From NCBI RefSeq assembly GCF_026113935.1, contig NZ_JAPEUL010000004.1:744001-808000 (forward strand): a stretch of 64,000 nt of DNA. Direction: 5' to 3'. This document shows, in pieces, positions 8,654 to 19,088 of this stretch; position 1 is the stretch's first letter; each line of letters opens with the position of its first letter. Under the pieces are notes generated by a model. The model searched no databases. It had not been told where the DNA came from and worked only from the letters and a program-made list of their open reading frames with translations. The DNA is from Marinomonas rhodophyticola. GTDB taxonomy: Bacteria; Pseudomonadota; Gammaproteobacteria; Pseudomonadales; Marinomonadaceae. Position numbers and translations under genes: made by a program.

Positions 8654-10618
8654 CTAAATAAAGGTTTTAATGGTGCTTAAGAGATACGGGTCAAATAGGC
8701 CTTCAGGGAAGTCTACGTTCATCACTCTCCCCATCGTCACTAAGAAGACGACCAGACCAAGTGCAATGGCTGTTGATTTAACATATGACGCTTTTGCTAG
8801 GAATTTCAAAAATAAGAGTGAAAACACAAAGGTAGTTGAAATAAAGCCAAATAGATAATAACCATAGGCAATCGCAAAAAAGCCTACAATATATACCATA
8901 TTCATGGTGAGATCTGATGAAACCTTAGTGTGTTTCTCTCTCAAGTATTTGCTAACAACCATTGTGATAGAAAACAAGACGATCGTGATGGCTATAATGG
9001 GGAACGCTTTTGTTAGCGTTGAGGCATCCCAAATATTCACTAGTGCATAGGTTGCACAGCCTCCCATCACCGTAATGATTCCTAAATCTGTCCAAGAAAC
9101 AGTGTTGGCCATACTGTTTTGCTCTTTTTCTTGTATGAGCTGCTCTGGCTTCATCTTTTGTTTTCTTTTCTTCAGAATCGGAGGTAGCACAAAACCGACA
9201 ATAATGAGTGCGGCTATGGTAATAACACCGGGACGCAAGAACCATTCGTAGCCATAGAATTGGATGCTCTGGAAAAAGTAGTTTTCAGCCCCTGAAGACA
9301 AGACAAAGCCGATCAAAAAAGCGGGTCTAGGCCAATTTGCCCCTTTCATCATGACACCGAGAGCAGCCACAATACCCAAGAAAATAAAGTCACCCAGACT
9401 GCGTGTCGCTTGATAAGCGGCGAAGAGTATCAAGGTTAAAATAATGGGGGTCAGTATTGAAAACTTGATATAAGTTAGTAGTGATATTGGACGTGTAAAG
9501 CAGATGCAGAATAGGGCACCAAGAATGTTGGCCAAAGCTAGTGACCAAATAATGGTGTATGTCAAATCAAGGTGAGTTGATATCATTGACACACCGGGCT
9601 GGATACCCAGCAATAGCATGCCACCAAGAAATACAGCAGCTGCACCAGAACCCGGTACACCAAATAGAATAGTTGGGATCATGCTGCCAGAAGCACAAGC
9701 ATTGTTTGCTGACTCAGGAGCGATGACACCGCGAATATCACCTTTTCCGAATTGAGACGAGTCTTTGCTAGAATTTATGGCAAAGCTATAGGTCATCCAA
9801 TCCACGACAGAACCGCCCAGTCCAGGAATCGCGCCAATCAAGCTACCAAAAATGGAAGACTTACCAACGAGTGGAAGATTCGCAAACACATCTTTAAAAC
9901 CTTGTCTTAAGCCGTGACCAAGTTTATTTGGCGAAGAGGCGATAGCGCTATTTTTGACTAGTAAGCTGATTATCTCGGGTAAAGCAAAAATACCTAAACC
10001 GACAACGACTAAGGGAATACCATCGTAAAGATAGTCAATATCTAGGGTAAAACGAAACTCTCCTGTTGCCGGTGCTCCACCAATGGCACCGATTAACAGA
10101 CCAAAGCCACAAGCTGCCAAGCCTTTGTAAACATTGCCACCTGAAAGCGCTGCCACCACACTCAATCCTAACAGCGTAAGCATAAATAGCTCTGCGGAGG
10201 AAAAAGCCAACACAACGGGGCGCGCGACGAGTATAAACACACTTAATACAATAGCACCCACTACGCCTCCTATCATTGAAGATAGGAAGGCGGCGGAAAG
10301 TGCACGTGCTGCTTGTCCTTTTTTGGCTAGAGGAAAGCCATCCATGACAGTCGCTTGTGACGAACTTGAACCTGGAATTCCCATTAACACGGAGGTAAAT
10401 GTATCTCCGGTGGGAATGACAGCAACAAGTCCCATCAGCATCCCAAGACCAACAGAAGGTTCCATCCCATACAAAAAAGGTAAGAGTAAAGACATGCCGG
10501 CGATGCCACCAAGTCCGGGAATAATGCCGACAACTAATCCTACTAATACTCCAGCAATTAGGTAAGTAAGATGGGTAACCGACAATATTTGATCCAAGGC
10601 GCTGAGGAACTCAATCAT
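8654..10618 (-). CDS. Tripartite tricarboxylate transporter, fused TctA-TctB membrane subunit
   Basis: Membrane part of a TctABC secondary transporter that takes up organic acids delivered by the periplasmic TctC protein. Residues 1 to about 500 are TctA, with the duplicated signatures VGLVVGIIPGLGGIAGMSLLLP and FGSLIGAIPGLGGSVVDW. After a charged linker (KKRKQKMKPEQL) the last ~140 residues give four more helices, as in TctB, which is usually a separate protein. The ATG at 10618 has SD AGGAG nine bases upstream. It is the last gene of the galD-tctC-tctAB operon. Confidence 0.88.
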   Translation of the reverse strand: MIEFLSALDQILSVTHLTYLIAGVLVGLVVGIIPGLGGIAGMSLLLPFLYGMEPSVGLGMLMGLVAVIPTGDTFTSVLMGIPGSSSSQATVMDGFPLAKKGQAARALSAAFLSSMIGGVVGAIVLSVFILVARPVVLAFSSAELFMLTLLGLSVVAALSGGNVYKGLAACGFGLLIGAIGGAPATGEFRFTLDIDYLYDGIPLVVVGLGIFALPEIISLLVKNSAIASSPNKLGHGLRQGFKDVFANLPLVGKSSIFGSLIGAIPGLGGSVVDWMTYSFAINSSKDSSQFGKGDIRGVIAPESANNACASGSMIPTILFGVPGSGAAAVFLGGMLLLGIQPGVSMISTHLDLTYTIIWSLALANILGALFCICFTRPISLLTYIKFSILTPIILTLILFAAYQATRSLGDFIFLGIVAALGVMMKGANWPRPAFLIGFVLSSGAENYFFQSIQFYGYEWFLRPGVITIAALIIVGFVLPPILKKRKQKMKPEQLIQEKEQNSMANTVSWTDLGIITVMGGCATYALVNIWDASTLTKAFPIIAITIVLFSITMVVSKYLREKHTKVSSDLTMNMVYIVGFFAIAYGYYLFGFISTTFVFSLLFLKFLAKASYVKSTAIALGLVVFLVTMGRVMNVDFPEGLFDPYLLSTIKTFI

Positions 10619-10641
10619 TAACAATAACTCCTGCTACAAAA

Positions 10642-11725
10642 TTACAGCGTGTAATCAAATTTTGATTTTAACCAAGAGGAAATCCAAGTGTATAACTCAG
10701 GAGAAACAGTAATGGCTTCGCTTAGGTATTGGGCCGCGTCAATACCCACAATGTTTTCATAAGGCCCTACTTGGATTTCAGAGTCTTTGATGAAGGCTGG
10801 GTCTTTTAGCATGGTTCTAATGGATGTTTGGTAAGTATTGATAACATCACTAGGCGTATCCGCTGGGATGAAAATCACTTTTTGGAAGGCAAAACCTGCC
10901 GCTAAGAATTTTTTGTAAGCGGTATATTCAATCCCTTCAGGCTGCTTGCCAAACTTTTTAGCATAGACTTCCTCAAATGTTGGAAGATCTGCGAAGGCTG
11001 GGTCTCGTACGATCTTACCTTGATTATTCAGAATGCCTAATGAAAACAAAGGTACGGCTTTTTGATTGTTAACTAGATCAAGGGCAGAACTTAAATAAGC
11101 AGAAGAGGTTTGGAAATCAATTTTGGCCTCACCACGCTCGAAAGCAAGACGACCTTCCCCACGACTTTTCATACCAAAAACGGGTTTGATATCAAGCCCT
11201 AGCATTTCGAAAGCCAGAAAGACAGGTAGCTCTAAGCCAGTTGGGCTTTGAGAGCCAAATGGCAACGTTACGCCATCTAATTTCTTAATATCGTCAGCTG
11301 AAGACACGCCAAGATCTGGTTGGACATAAACAACGCCACCGGTAGGGCTAGCCAATAGAGGAATCCATTTATCGAAGTTATAGCGTACACGCTTATCGCC
11401 TAACATGAATGGATACAATGTTGATGCTGATGTTCCCAGGATATCTTCACCATTGCTCTTTGCACGTTGGAAGAATAAGTTGGTCCCTGTAATTGAGCCA
11501 CCACCCGGTTGGTTTTTAATCACAACTGTTGGGTTACCCGGTAAATTTTTTGTTAGATGCGGCGCAACAAAGCGAGCTCCACACATCCGTACCGCCGCCC
11601 ACGCCAAATGGAATCGTCCAGTTTATTGTGGAAGGGAGTTCTGTTTCCTGCGCTTTTGCAGGGATAGACAGCAAACAGCCAAGAGATAGGATGGAAACAC
11701 CTAAGAGCTTAGAAAGTTTTTTCAT
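10642..11725 (-). CDS. TctC-type periplasmic solute-binding protein, frameshifted
   Basis: Binds the carboxylate substrate in the periplasm and hands it to TctAB. A signal peptide is clear (MKKLSKLLGVSILSLGCLL, cut near AKA-Q). The mature part begins with INWTIPFGVGGGTDVW, then the frame breaks near 11578 and resumes as ARFVAPHLTKNLPGNP and NQPGGGSITGTN. Removing one base (T11578 on the plus strand) restores DVWARF and a 360-residue protein of normal TctC length. It lies 61 bp after galD and 24 bp before tctAB. Confidence 0.85.
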
Positions 11726-11785
11726 GATTTTTTCCTTTCTTGTTTTTATGAATATTCAATACGTTTATTATTGTTGTATTGATAG

Positions 11786-12847
11786 TTAATTAAGATAAAC
11801 CGTACCTGACAGTATTTTTCTGGCAGTACGAATTACCGATACGCTATTCAATGCGGATAAATTGTCTTCCTTGCGTTGAGCATTAAGCTCAATTTTTCCT
11901 GAAGGATGTTCAAGGGTAAAATAAGATTCGGAGTCTTTATTACCGATGAGTTTGGCCGCTACGGTGCCGGGAAGGCAGCAGGCGGTCACGATGGCAATAC
12001 TTCCTGTTACGGCCAATGATTTATGGCACTTGTGAGGAACAAAATAGCGGGCATTAATAGTGCCTCCATGGTTCGCAGGAGACAGCAAAATTGGCTTAGG
12101 AATAACCGAGTTTGCAACGTCGCCCAATCCCATGAGTTCGCCCGCTTTTAAACGGATGGACTCTAAGCGGCTCATAAATTCAGTATCGTTATCTAGCTCG
12201 CTTGGTGTCTCATTTCCCGTTTTTCCGAGGTCGCTTGCCTTAATTAAAACCACGGGTGTTGCCGCATCAATGCAGGTTACCTCTGTTGAGTTAATAACAT
12301 CTACGGCATTTCCAGTCGGTAATAATTTACCGGTTTTAGCGCCTTCTACATTAAGAAAAGTCAATTGAATTGGCGCGCCAGGTGAATTGGTGCCACTGAT
12401 AATAGTGTTGCCCGTGTATTCTACTTTGCCTTGCGGGGTTTGTACCGTCGAATGGATAATTTTACCCGTATTAAGGTTATGAATGCGGACGGTGGTTGTG
12501 CCTTGGCTTGCTGGAAACAATCCAGTTTCTATGGCGTAGGGAGCAACACCTGCCAACATGTTTCCGCAATTGGGTGAAAAATCAACGGTTTTGTCTAGCA
12601 CGCCAACTTGGGCAAATAGGTAATCAACATCTGCATCGGGGTGGGTAGAGGCGCCAACCATCGCAACTTTACTGGTGAGGCTATTGCCACCACCAATGCC
12701 ATCGAGTTGGAGTTCATGGCCTGATCCCATGATTTTTAGCAAAACGTCTGCGCAGGCACTACGATCCTGAGGAAGGTCAGAAATTTGCAAGTATGGACCT
12801 CTAGAAGTGCCGCCACGCATTATGATGCAAGATATGGTTTGTGACAT
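11786..12847 (-). CDS. galD: PrpF/GalD-family isomerase, probably 4-oxalomesaconate tautomerase
   Basis: A 353-residue protein of the PrpF family (diaminopimelate-epimerase fold) that shifts a double bond or proton in unsaturated tricarboxylates. GalD members tautomerise 4-oxalomesaconate in gallate breakdown; PrpF members isomerise aconitates. Signatures are CIIMRGGTSRGPYL at the N-terminus, GIGGGNSLTSKVAMV, FSPNCGNMLAGVAPYAIE with the conserved Cys, and GTINARYFVPHKCHKSLAVTG. It heads an operon with a tricarboxylate transporter and is divergent from a LysR gene, which suits import and processing of one substrate. GalD versus PrpF is not settled. Confidence 0.75.
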   Translation of the reverse strand: MSQTISCIIMRGGTSRGPYLQISDLPQDRSACADVLLKIMGSGHELQLDGIGGGNSLTSKVAMVGASTHPDADVDYLFAQVGVLDKTVDFSPNCGNMLAGVAPYAIETGLFPASQGTTTVRIHNLNTGKIIHSTVQTPQGKVEYTGNTIISGTNSPGAPIQLTFLNVEGAKTGKLLPTGNAVDVINSTEVTCIDAATPVVLIKASDLGKTGNETPSELDNDTEFMSRLESIRLKAGELMGLGDVANSVIPKPILLSPANHGGTINARYFVPHKCHKSLAVTGSIAIVTACCLPGTVAAKLIGNKDSESYFTLEHPSGKIELNAQRKEDNLSALNSVSVIRTARKILSGTVYLN

Positions 12848-12906
12848 TCTTATTAAACCTTTGTTGTTGTAAGAGCATGCGGTTAAAGTCTCACAACCGG
12901 TATTCG

Positions 12907-12976
12907 TGCATCAAATGCAAAGATAGTGCATAATTGATGTGTAAAACGAATCAGTGGGGTGAATGATGCATCAAAT
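12907..12976. promoter_or_regulatory. Putative LysR operator: TGCATCAAAT repeated 60 bp apart
   Basis: In the divergent galD/lysR interval TGCATCAAAT occurs at 12907-12916, where it extends into the palindrome TGCAT-CAA-ATGCA, and again at 12967-12976 over the lysR start codon. LysR proteins commonly bind two such sites in a shared promoter and repress themselves. Role inferred from position and repetition. Confidence 0.45.
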
Positions 12977-13862
12977 AGAATTCAAAGATTTGGTTATTTT
13001 TATACGCATTGCAGAAACGGGAAACTTTCATGATGCGGCAGAATTGACCTTTTTATCGCAGCCTGCTTTAAGCCGCCGTATGCAAAAATTAGAGACAATT
13101 CTTGGCGCTCAATTATTTGAAAGAACCACTCGGAAAACTTGGCTAACCTCCGTAGGACGTGAGTTTTTGCCAAAAGCTCGACGTATGGTGGAAGATTTTG
13201 AGCTATCTGTTTTGGGGATAAAAGACATGGCTTCACAGCAAAAAGGCAAGGTTACTATTGCCTGTATTCCCACCGCCGCCTTTTACTTTTTGCCAAGTGT
13301 TATCAATGTTTTTAATGAGCGTTATCCTGGTATTCGTATTCAAATTTTAGATGAGAGTGCGAATCATGGTTTAGAGTCTGTTATTCGCGGAGATGCAGAT
13401 TTTGGTATCAACATGGCTATTGCTCAACACCCAGAAGTGTCTTTTACCCCACTTTTGGACGATCCCTTTGTGGTGTGTCTGCGCAAAGATCATCCATTAT
13501 GCGAGTTGGAAGAAGTGTCTTGGATAGACATGGAACCTTACAAATTAATCAGTGTTGGGCGTGCCAGTGGTAACCGAATTTTGTTAGATAAATCTTTAGC
13601 AAGGGACCAAGTGCAGTTAAACAGTTTTTATGAAGTGCAACACCTTTCGACATCACTCGGTTTGGTCGAAATGGGATTGGGGATATCGATTGTTCCTAAG
13701 CTCGCCATGCCACTGAGCAGTGCCTCCGTGTTGACTTCTAGGCCGCTTAAAGGGCAAAAAATCGACCGCTCGATTGGCCTTGTCAAACGCAGTTCAACAT
13801 CGGTATCACCTGCCGCAGATTTGTTTATTAACATTCTGTTGGAGCATTGGTCTGTTGATTAA
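12963..13862 (+). CDS. LysR-family transcriptional regulator
   Basis: A 299-residue regulator likely controlling the divergent galD-tctC-tctAB operon. Residues 5-65 form the winged helix-turn-helix (FKDLVIFIRIAETGNFHDAA, then LSQPALSRRMQKLE and GAQLFERTTRK). Residues ~90-299 are the effector-binding domain, with KGKVTIACIPTAAF and ADFGIN. The inducer is probably the transported organic acid or its isomerised product. Two ATGs (12963 and 12966) can start it. A repeated TGCATCAAAT element overlaps the start and supports autoregulation. Confidence 0.9.
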   Translation: MMHQIEFKDLVIFIRIAETGNFHDAAELTFLSQPALSRRMQKLETILGAQLFERTTRKTWLTSVGREFLPKARRMVEDFELSVLGIKDMASQQKGKVTIACIPTAAFYFLPSVINVFNERYPGIRIQILDESANHGLESVIRGDADFGINMAIAQHPEVSFTPLLDDPFVVCLRKDHPLCELEEVSWIDMEPYKLISVGRASGNRILLDKSLARDQVQLNSFYEVQHLSTSLGLVEMGLGISIVPKLAMPLSSASVLTSRPLKGQKIDRSIGLVKRSSTSVSPAADLFINILLEHWSVD

Positions 13863-13984
13863 TGCGGGCAAATAAGGGATGTAAGCGGTTAATCAAACTA
13901 AGCGTAGGCAATCATGCATCAGCAAGCTAGTATGATGCCTCAGCTTAATAGCGTTTGCTATTTTCGAGCACTGCTAGGACGTTT

Positions 13985-14659
13985 ATGTCTCACTTTCGTG
14001 TCCGTTATCAAACGTTTGAATTTGATAAGACCGATATTCATGTACGCACGTTGCGTGATAATCAAGAATTTTCAGATGATGACGATGTCGCCTTGAATTT
14101 GGGTATTTCATCCGCTGTGTGGCCTTTATTTGGTGTGATTTGGCCTTCTGGTGAGGTCTTGGCGCACCTTATGTTTGAATATCAGGTGGAAGGGTTAAAA
14201 ATATTGGAAGTGGGCTGCGGTATTGGTCTGGCAAGCTTGGTGTTAAACCATCGTTTGGCTAACATTACCGCCACGGACTATCACCCAGAAGCAGGTGGCT
14301 TTCTTAATACGAACGCTTTGTTAAATGGCGATAGAGTGATTCCTTTCATTAGGGCGAGTTGGCAAGACACGAGTATTTATCTAGGAAAATACGACTGTAT
14401 TATCGGCAGCGACATATTGTATGAGCGTTTTCACGTCGATCTTTTGGCGGCTTTTATTGAAAAGCACGCCGCAGACAGTTGTTCTGTATTGCTGGTGGAC
14501 CCAGGTCGTGGTCATCATGCACCGTTCAGTAAGAAAATGGTTGCCATGGGCTATTCCCATCATCAGCGAAAGCCGATTACAACGGGTTATTTGTCAACGC
14601 CTTTTAAAGGACAAGTTCTGACCTATCAAAAAGGGTTGCAGAAATCTAAAGCGGTTTAA
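13985..14659 (+). CDS. Class I SAM-dependent methyltransferase
   Basis: A 224-residue methyltransferase. The SAM-binding motif is LKILEVGCGIGLASLVL, followed by ITATDYHPEA and YDCIIGSDILYERFHVD, a pattern like the METTL21/nicotinamide N-methyltransferase-like group that includes protein lysine methyltransferases. Substrate unknown. The ATG at 13985 (MSHFRVRYQTFEFDK) has TAGGA upstream and is preferred over a TTG at 13955. Its stop overlaps the stop of the convergent sulfatase-like gene by 4 bp. Confidence 0.8.
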   Translation: MSHFRVRYQTFEFDKTDIHVRTLRDNQEFSDDDDVALNLGISSAVWPLFGVIWPSGEVLAHLMFEYQVEGLKILEVGCGIGLASLVLNHRLANITATDYHPEAGGFLNTNALLNGDRVIPFIRASWQDTSIYLGKYDCIIGSDILYERFHVDLLAAFIEKHAADSCSVLLVDPGRGHHAPFSKKMVAMGYSHHQRKPITTGYLSTPFKGQVLTYQKGLQKSKAV

Positions 14660-16603
14660 TGATTCCTGCGCATGTCGTATTTTTTCTCATTGTAAAGCCA
14701 AGTGCCCAGTAATGGATGCGCGATAGCTTGGTTGATTAAGTCTTCGCTGATACTGTTGCTTGGGGTAAGGGTTGAGTTTACATAAGTAAAGGTAGCGGGT
14801 GATTTTTTGGGCTGTAAAATAACGACTTTACCGTCTTTTAAAAACGCTTGGTTTTCATTGAATTGCATTATCGCTCGCCCGATATAATCATCACCGACTT
14901 TTGTTAAGTCTTGCCCAATCATTGGGTGTTCGGAATCAACACCAATTAATGATAAAAGTGTGGGTGCCAAGTCTATTTGGCTGGTCAATCGGCTATCACT
15001 TTTAGGTGTTATCCCATCGCCTAGGATTAAAGCGGGTATGTGAAAGCTTGGAATAGGCACTAAGTCTGATCTAGTTGTGCGAGCATCATGGTCTGCAACC
15101 ACTAAAAATACGGTATCTTTCCAATAACCTTCTTGTTTCGCCAGTCTAAAAAAGTGGCCTATAGCGTGATCGGCGTATTTTACCGCGTTCTCTCGGGTCG
15201 CTTTTGGTGAGTTGTAGAGCCTCAATTTTGTTGTCAGGAAATTCGTACGGATCATGGTTTGATGAGCTGAAAACCAGGCTAAAAAAGGCTTCCCCATTTT
15301 GGATTTTTCAACAAAGTCTTGATTGGCCTTCGTGAAAAGATCTTCATCGCTCACACCCCATGAACCAACAAATTCAGGGCTAACAAAGTCTTTTTCTTCG
15401 ATGATGGAGTTGAAGCCGTTACCCAAGAAAAAGGTTTTCATGTTGTCAAAATGCGCCCCACCACCATAGATGAAGTTTGTGTCATAACCTTGCTTGCCGA
15501 GCAGTTTGGCAATAGTGAAAAAGTTGGTTTGTGAATTGGGGAGTTTGACCGTGCTACGTGCTGGAGTAGGAACAAAGCCTGTGATCACTGCTTCTATACC
15601 GCGTACAGAGCGAGTTCCTGTGGCGTATAAATTGTTGAATGACCATGCTTCAGGTACTAATTTATCGTACTCAGGCGTTAAAGGAAGTCCACCTAAACTG
15701 CCAACAAATTGTGCCCCTAAGCTTTCCTCAAGAATAATGACAAGATTTTTCGGGCGATCAAAATGTAGCGTTGCTTGTTGTGTGTGCAAAGTTGGTAATT
15801 CTGCTGAGGTAAACTGGCTTTTCTCAATCCCCATTGCTTTATGTATTTCGGCGGTCACTCTGTCTTGATCCATCTTCGGATAGAGCCTCAAATGAGCTTA
15901 CTTCATCGGCCATTTGACTCACCGCATACATAAGTGAATAAGTCGAATTCAGCGTTAAGCTGTTTACTAGAGGGTCATTAGTAAATGCCGTATAGCTTGG
16001 ATTGATTGGTCTGTGTTGCAAGCTAGACCGAGCGCCAAGAAAGGCAAGACAGAAAATGATAACGACTAATATTGGACGCTCGAACCATTTAGGTTGTGGG
16101 GTGTTGGTTATGCTTTGTTTACGGAAAAACTGGTAGGCCACAATGACAGTGATAGTGGAAATTACTGATGTCAAAAGTAAAGTGAGCTTATGGCCTTCGA
16201 TAAGCATAGAAAATACTTCTTTCGGATAGAGTAAGTATTCTACAAAAAGTCGATTTGGTCTTAAGCTGTATTCTTCAATAAAAGGAGGTGTAGAGGCTTC
16301 CATAAAAATCAGCAAAACAAAGGTGCATGTTAGCCAGATTCGAGTGAGGAAATCCCAAATACGATTGATATAGGGAATGCCTGAAATAAGTAAACTGATG
16401 ACTGCAGGTATGCCGATTATGTATGAGATGGAAGCGATATCAATGCGTAAGCCGAAACCAAGCAACGTGATCCAATCGGCAGCACTGTCGATTCGTTCAT
16501 ATTTCCAGGTCATTAGCAACAAACGACTAAGTGATAAACAGAGAAGGGCGAGAGCTAAAAAACATAAATACGGTTTGAGAGGAGACAGAACACGTAACCT
16601 CAT
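14656..16603 (-). CDS. LTA-synthase-family membrane sulfatase/phosphotransferase, frameshifted
   Basis: A polytopic protein with about five N-terminal helices (to residue ~190) and a large extracytoplasmic alkaline-phosphatase-superfamily domain. Motifs are VIILEESLGAQF (metal-binding Glu), ATGTRSVRGIEAVITG (likely Thr nucleophile), and VVADHDARTT (metal Asp/His). In Gram-negatives such proteins transfer phosphoglycerol or phosphoethanolamine to envelope glycans. The frame breaks at 15883-15889; removing one base of GAGGCTC restores SSFELYPKMDQD and 648 residues. Acceptor unknown; about 95 bp separate it from the eptA-like gene downstream of its start. Confidence 0.8.
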
Positions 16604-16698
16604 TTTTTTTCTTTTGGCATATCTTATCTCTATAAATTGTTATATATGCACTAATTTATAGTATATAAAGTAAAAAAAGGTAAAAATGATGTATGCTT

Positions 16699-18352
16699 TT
16701 ATTCTTTATACCTGATTGTTCGGCATTTTTTGTAAAGGTCCAACTCTGGCTTATAGGCTGATGTTGTCACATCCATTATGCCAAGTAGGGAGTGAAAGAT
16801 GTAATCTTGCGATATGCTACTGTTCTGAGCTTCATTTTTTAGGCAAGCTTGGTCTATATTTTTGGTTTTTACGAAGTCGTCAGACATCCATAGCATGAGC
16901 GGAACTCTGCGCTGGTAAATTGGGGCAAATGAGTAGGGAAGGCCGTGCAAAAATACGCCATTTTCGCCTAGTGACTCACCGTGATCTGAAAGATATAAAA
17001 GCCCAGTATTATACTGGTCACTAACGCCTTTAAGTTTCTCAATAAGTTTGCTGATGACAAAATCGGTATAATGAATGGTATTATCATAAGAATTTATAAT
17101 GCTTTCTGAAGAGCAATTTTCAACATCATTTCTTTGACAATCTGGAGCGAACTTTTTTTGATTGTCTGGATAGCGTTTAAAGTAGTTTGGTCCATGGCTT
17201 CCCATCAAATGTATGAAGATAACTCTGTTGCCTTTCATGCTTTTAATGTCGGAGTCTAAGTTTTCCAATAGAGCCATATCGTAGCAGCTGTTGCCATTGC
17301 AGAATTCATTTATTTCTTCACGGTTTAACGTTGTTTTAGTTATATTGTCAGCGACACCTTTATCGCCGCTATCATTTTCTTTCCAGAGTAATGAAACACC
17401 TGCTCTTTTAAGAATATCGATAGCATTATCTTGATGCTTAGCAATAGATTCCTTGTATTCCTCTCTTGATAGAGCGGAAAAAATACAAGGTACAGATACG
17501 GCAGTTGCTGTACCACAAGAGGCGACATCTTTAAATGAGATAACATTTTGTTTGCTTGTGTACTCATTGGTTGGTCTTGGGTAGCCGTTCAACTGATAGT
17601 TTTGTGAGCGTGCTGTTTCGCCCAGAACAAAGAAAAATAGCGTTGGTTTTTTGGATGAGTTGCTAGAGATTTGCTTTGCATCTTCACCGATTTTTTTGTA
17701 AATAACAGGGCTGGAAAAGTAGGTGTTTCTTATGTATTTGTAAGAACTTGAAAGGTAGTAGGTTGGAACTATCATTTCTTTTAATTCACTGTTTTTCCTA
17801 CCAATATAGCTTAAATCTTTAAAGTAAAAAAAGATGATAGATAAAATGATAAAGACAGATACTAAGATGGAAAGAAATTTTTTTCACGCTAATTTCAGGA
17901 CTAATTTTTACTATTACTATCATTAAAGAAGGGATAATGCCTGTGATAACCACCCAAAATACGGAATAAAAACTTATATAAGATGTAGCTTCACCAGTAT
18001 CGGTTTCAAATGCATTTTGAATCATTCCGTAATCGACGGAGATACCATAATTATATATTACATAACTTACGATACTTGATGTTAATAATAAGACAATAAA
18101 AATTGGCTTGGTGATATAAGGCCAACTAATGAGACTGAATAAGATGTATGTGATAAAAAAAATGAAAATTGGCATGCATAAAAAGAGACCAATATCCATA
18201 GAGTTTGATCGTTCTAAAGCATCATAAAGATGTATATAGAATGGGATGTTTATAACTAATGCATAGTATAGAGCAGTTAATATCGTTAATTTAAAATACG
18301 TGATTTCAATCTTGATTGATAATGATTCTAATTTAAATTCCATTTTTTCCAT
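16699..18352 (-). CDS. eptA: EptA-like phosphoethanolamine transferase, frameshifted
   Basis: Transfers phosphoethanolamine from phosphatidylethanolamine to lipid A or LPS core on the periplasmic side, lowering negative charge and polymyxin binding. Five N-terminal helices are followed by the catalytic domain: FVLGETARSQNYQLNGYPRP (metal Glu), SCGTATAVSVPCIFS (nucleophile Thr), HLMGSHGPNYFKRYP and YLSDHGESLGENGVFLHGLPY. The frame breaks in a T7 run (17878-17884); six would restore about 550 residues, the normal EptA length. The gene is visibly more AT-rich than its neighbours, hinting at transfer. Lipid A versus core specificity is open. Confidence 0.88.
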
Positions 18353-18643
18353 TTCGCTTTTACTAGTTCAACAATCACCTCAATCTTAGTTTCTAATTTA
18401 ATTATAGCAAATTTTATTTTGTGAATTTAAAAATATTTAAGGTGTGTTTTTGTTATTTTTGTTAATTTTTTTATATTTTTTTCATATATTGAGTGCGTTT
18501 TTATGGGTGAATGGGATATCATCTAGTTCCAGACGAATAGAAGGGTTGTTTCTCTACTATCTTATTCCGAAATGTCTAAAATAGGATAGTAGAAGGGAAG
18601 GGCAAAAGAGTGTTTTTATACAGTGAAGAGTGAAAATTTGCGC

Positions 18644-18814
18644 TTAGTCTTTTTTCTCTAGGGTGATTTCTAATGTTTTACTGCTACCCGCGAACCACTT
18701 TTGCACGTACAGCGTCCCCATGATTGGGGCTTTTCCTTCTTCAGGTACTTCTTGATAGCGTACGCTGTTTTTAGTTTCTTTCTCATACTCGAATTTTACG
18801 GTGGTTTTAGACAT
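18644..18814 (-). CDS. 56-residue protein of unknown function
   Basis: ATG at 18814 with AGGA seven bases upstream, TAA at 18644-18646. The product begins MSKTTVKFEYEKETKNSVRY and ends SSKTLEITLEKKD. It is small, charged and soluble, with alternating strand-like segments (TVKFEYE, IMGTLYVQKWF, LEITLE), suggesting a small beta protein. The middle VPEEGKAPIMGTLYVQKWF looks conserved rather than random. It stands alone between the eptA region and the PepSY locus. No family name can be given. Confidence 0.65.
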   Translation of the reverse strand: MSKTTVKFEYEKETKNSVRYQEVPEEGKAPIMGTLYVQKWFAGSSKTLEITLEKKD

Positions 18815-19088
18815 ATTAGTATCCTATGTTAATGAATGTATGTTGACGTTTGAAATATCAGACCTTCCCTGACCTTAAGCAAAAGAGATTTTGTTTCGCC
18901 CATGGTCTATTTGGCATTTACGGTCAAATTGATAATGTATTTATGAAGTTTATCTAATGTATCATTTTAAAAATGAGAGAGAAATCTTAAGTTTGGAAAG
19001 TATTTTCTAGGTCATGTTGCCATCGTTGGTGATTGTGACTAAGGCTTGCTCCACCTTTTATAAGCAGTTGGATGTCTTTAAAAATCGT

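Noticed and set aside
18318-18332. Fur-box-like GATAATGATT
   Set aside because: It lies inside the eptA-like coding sequence and matches only half of the consensus.
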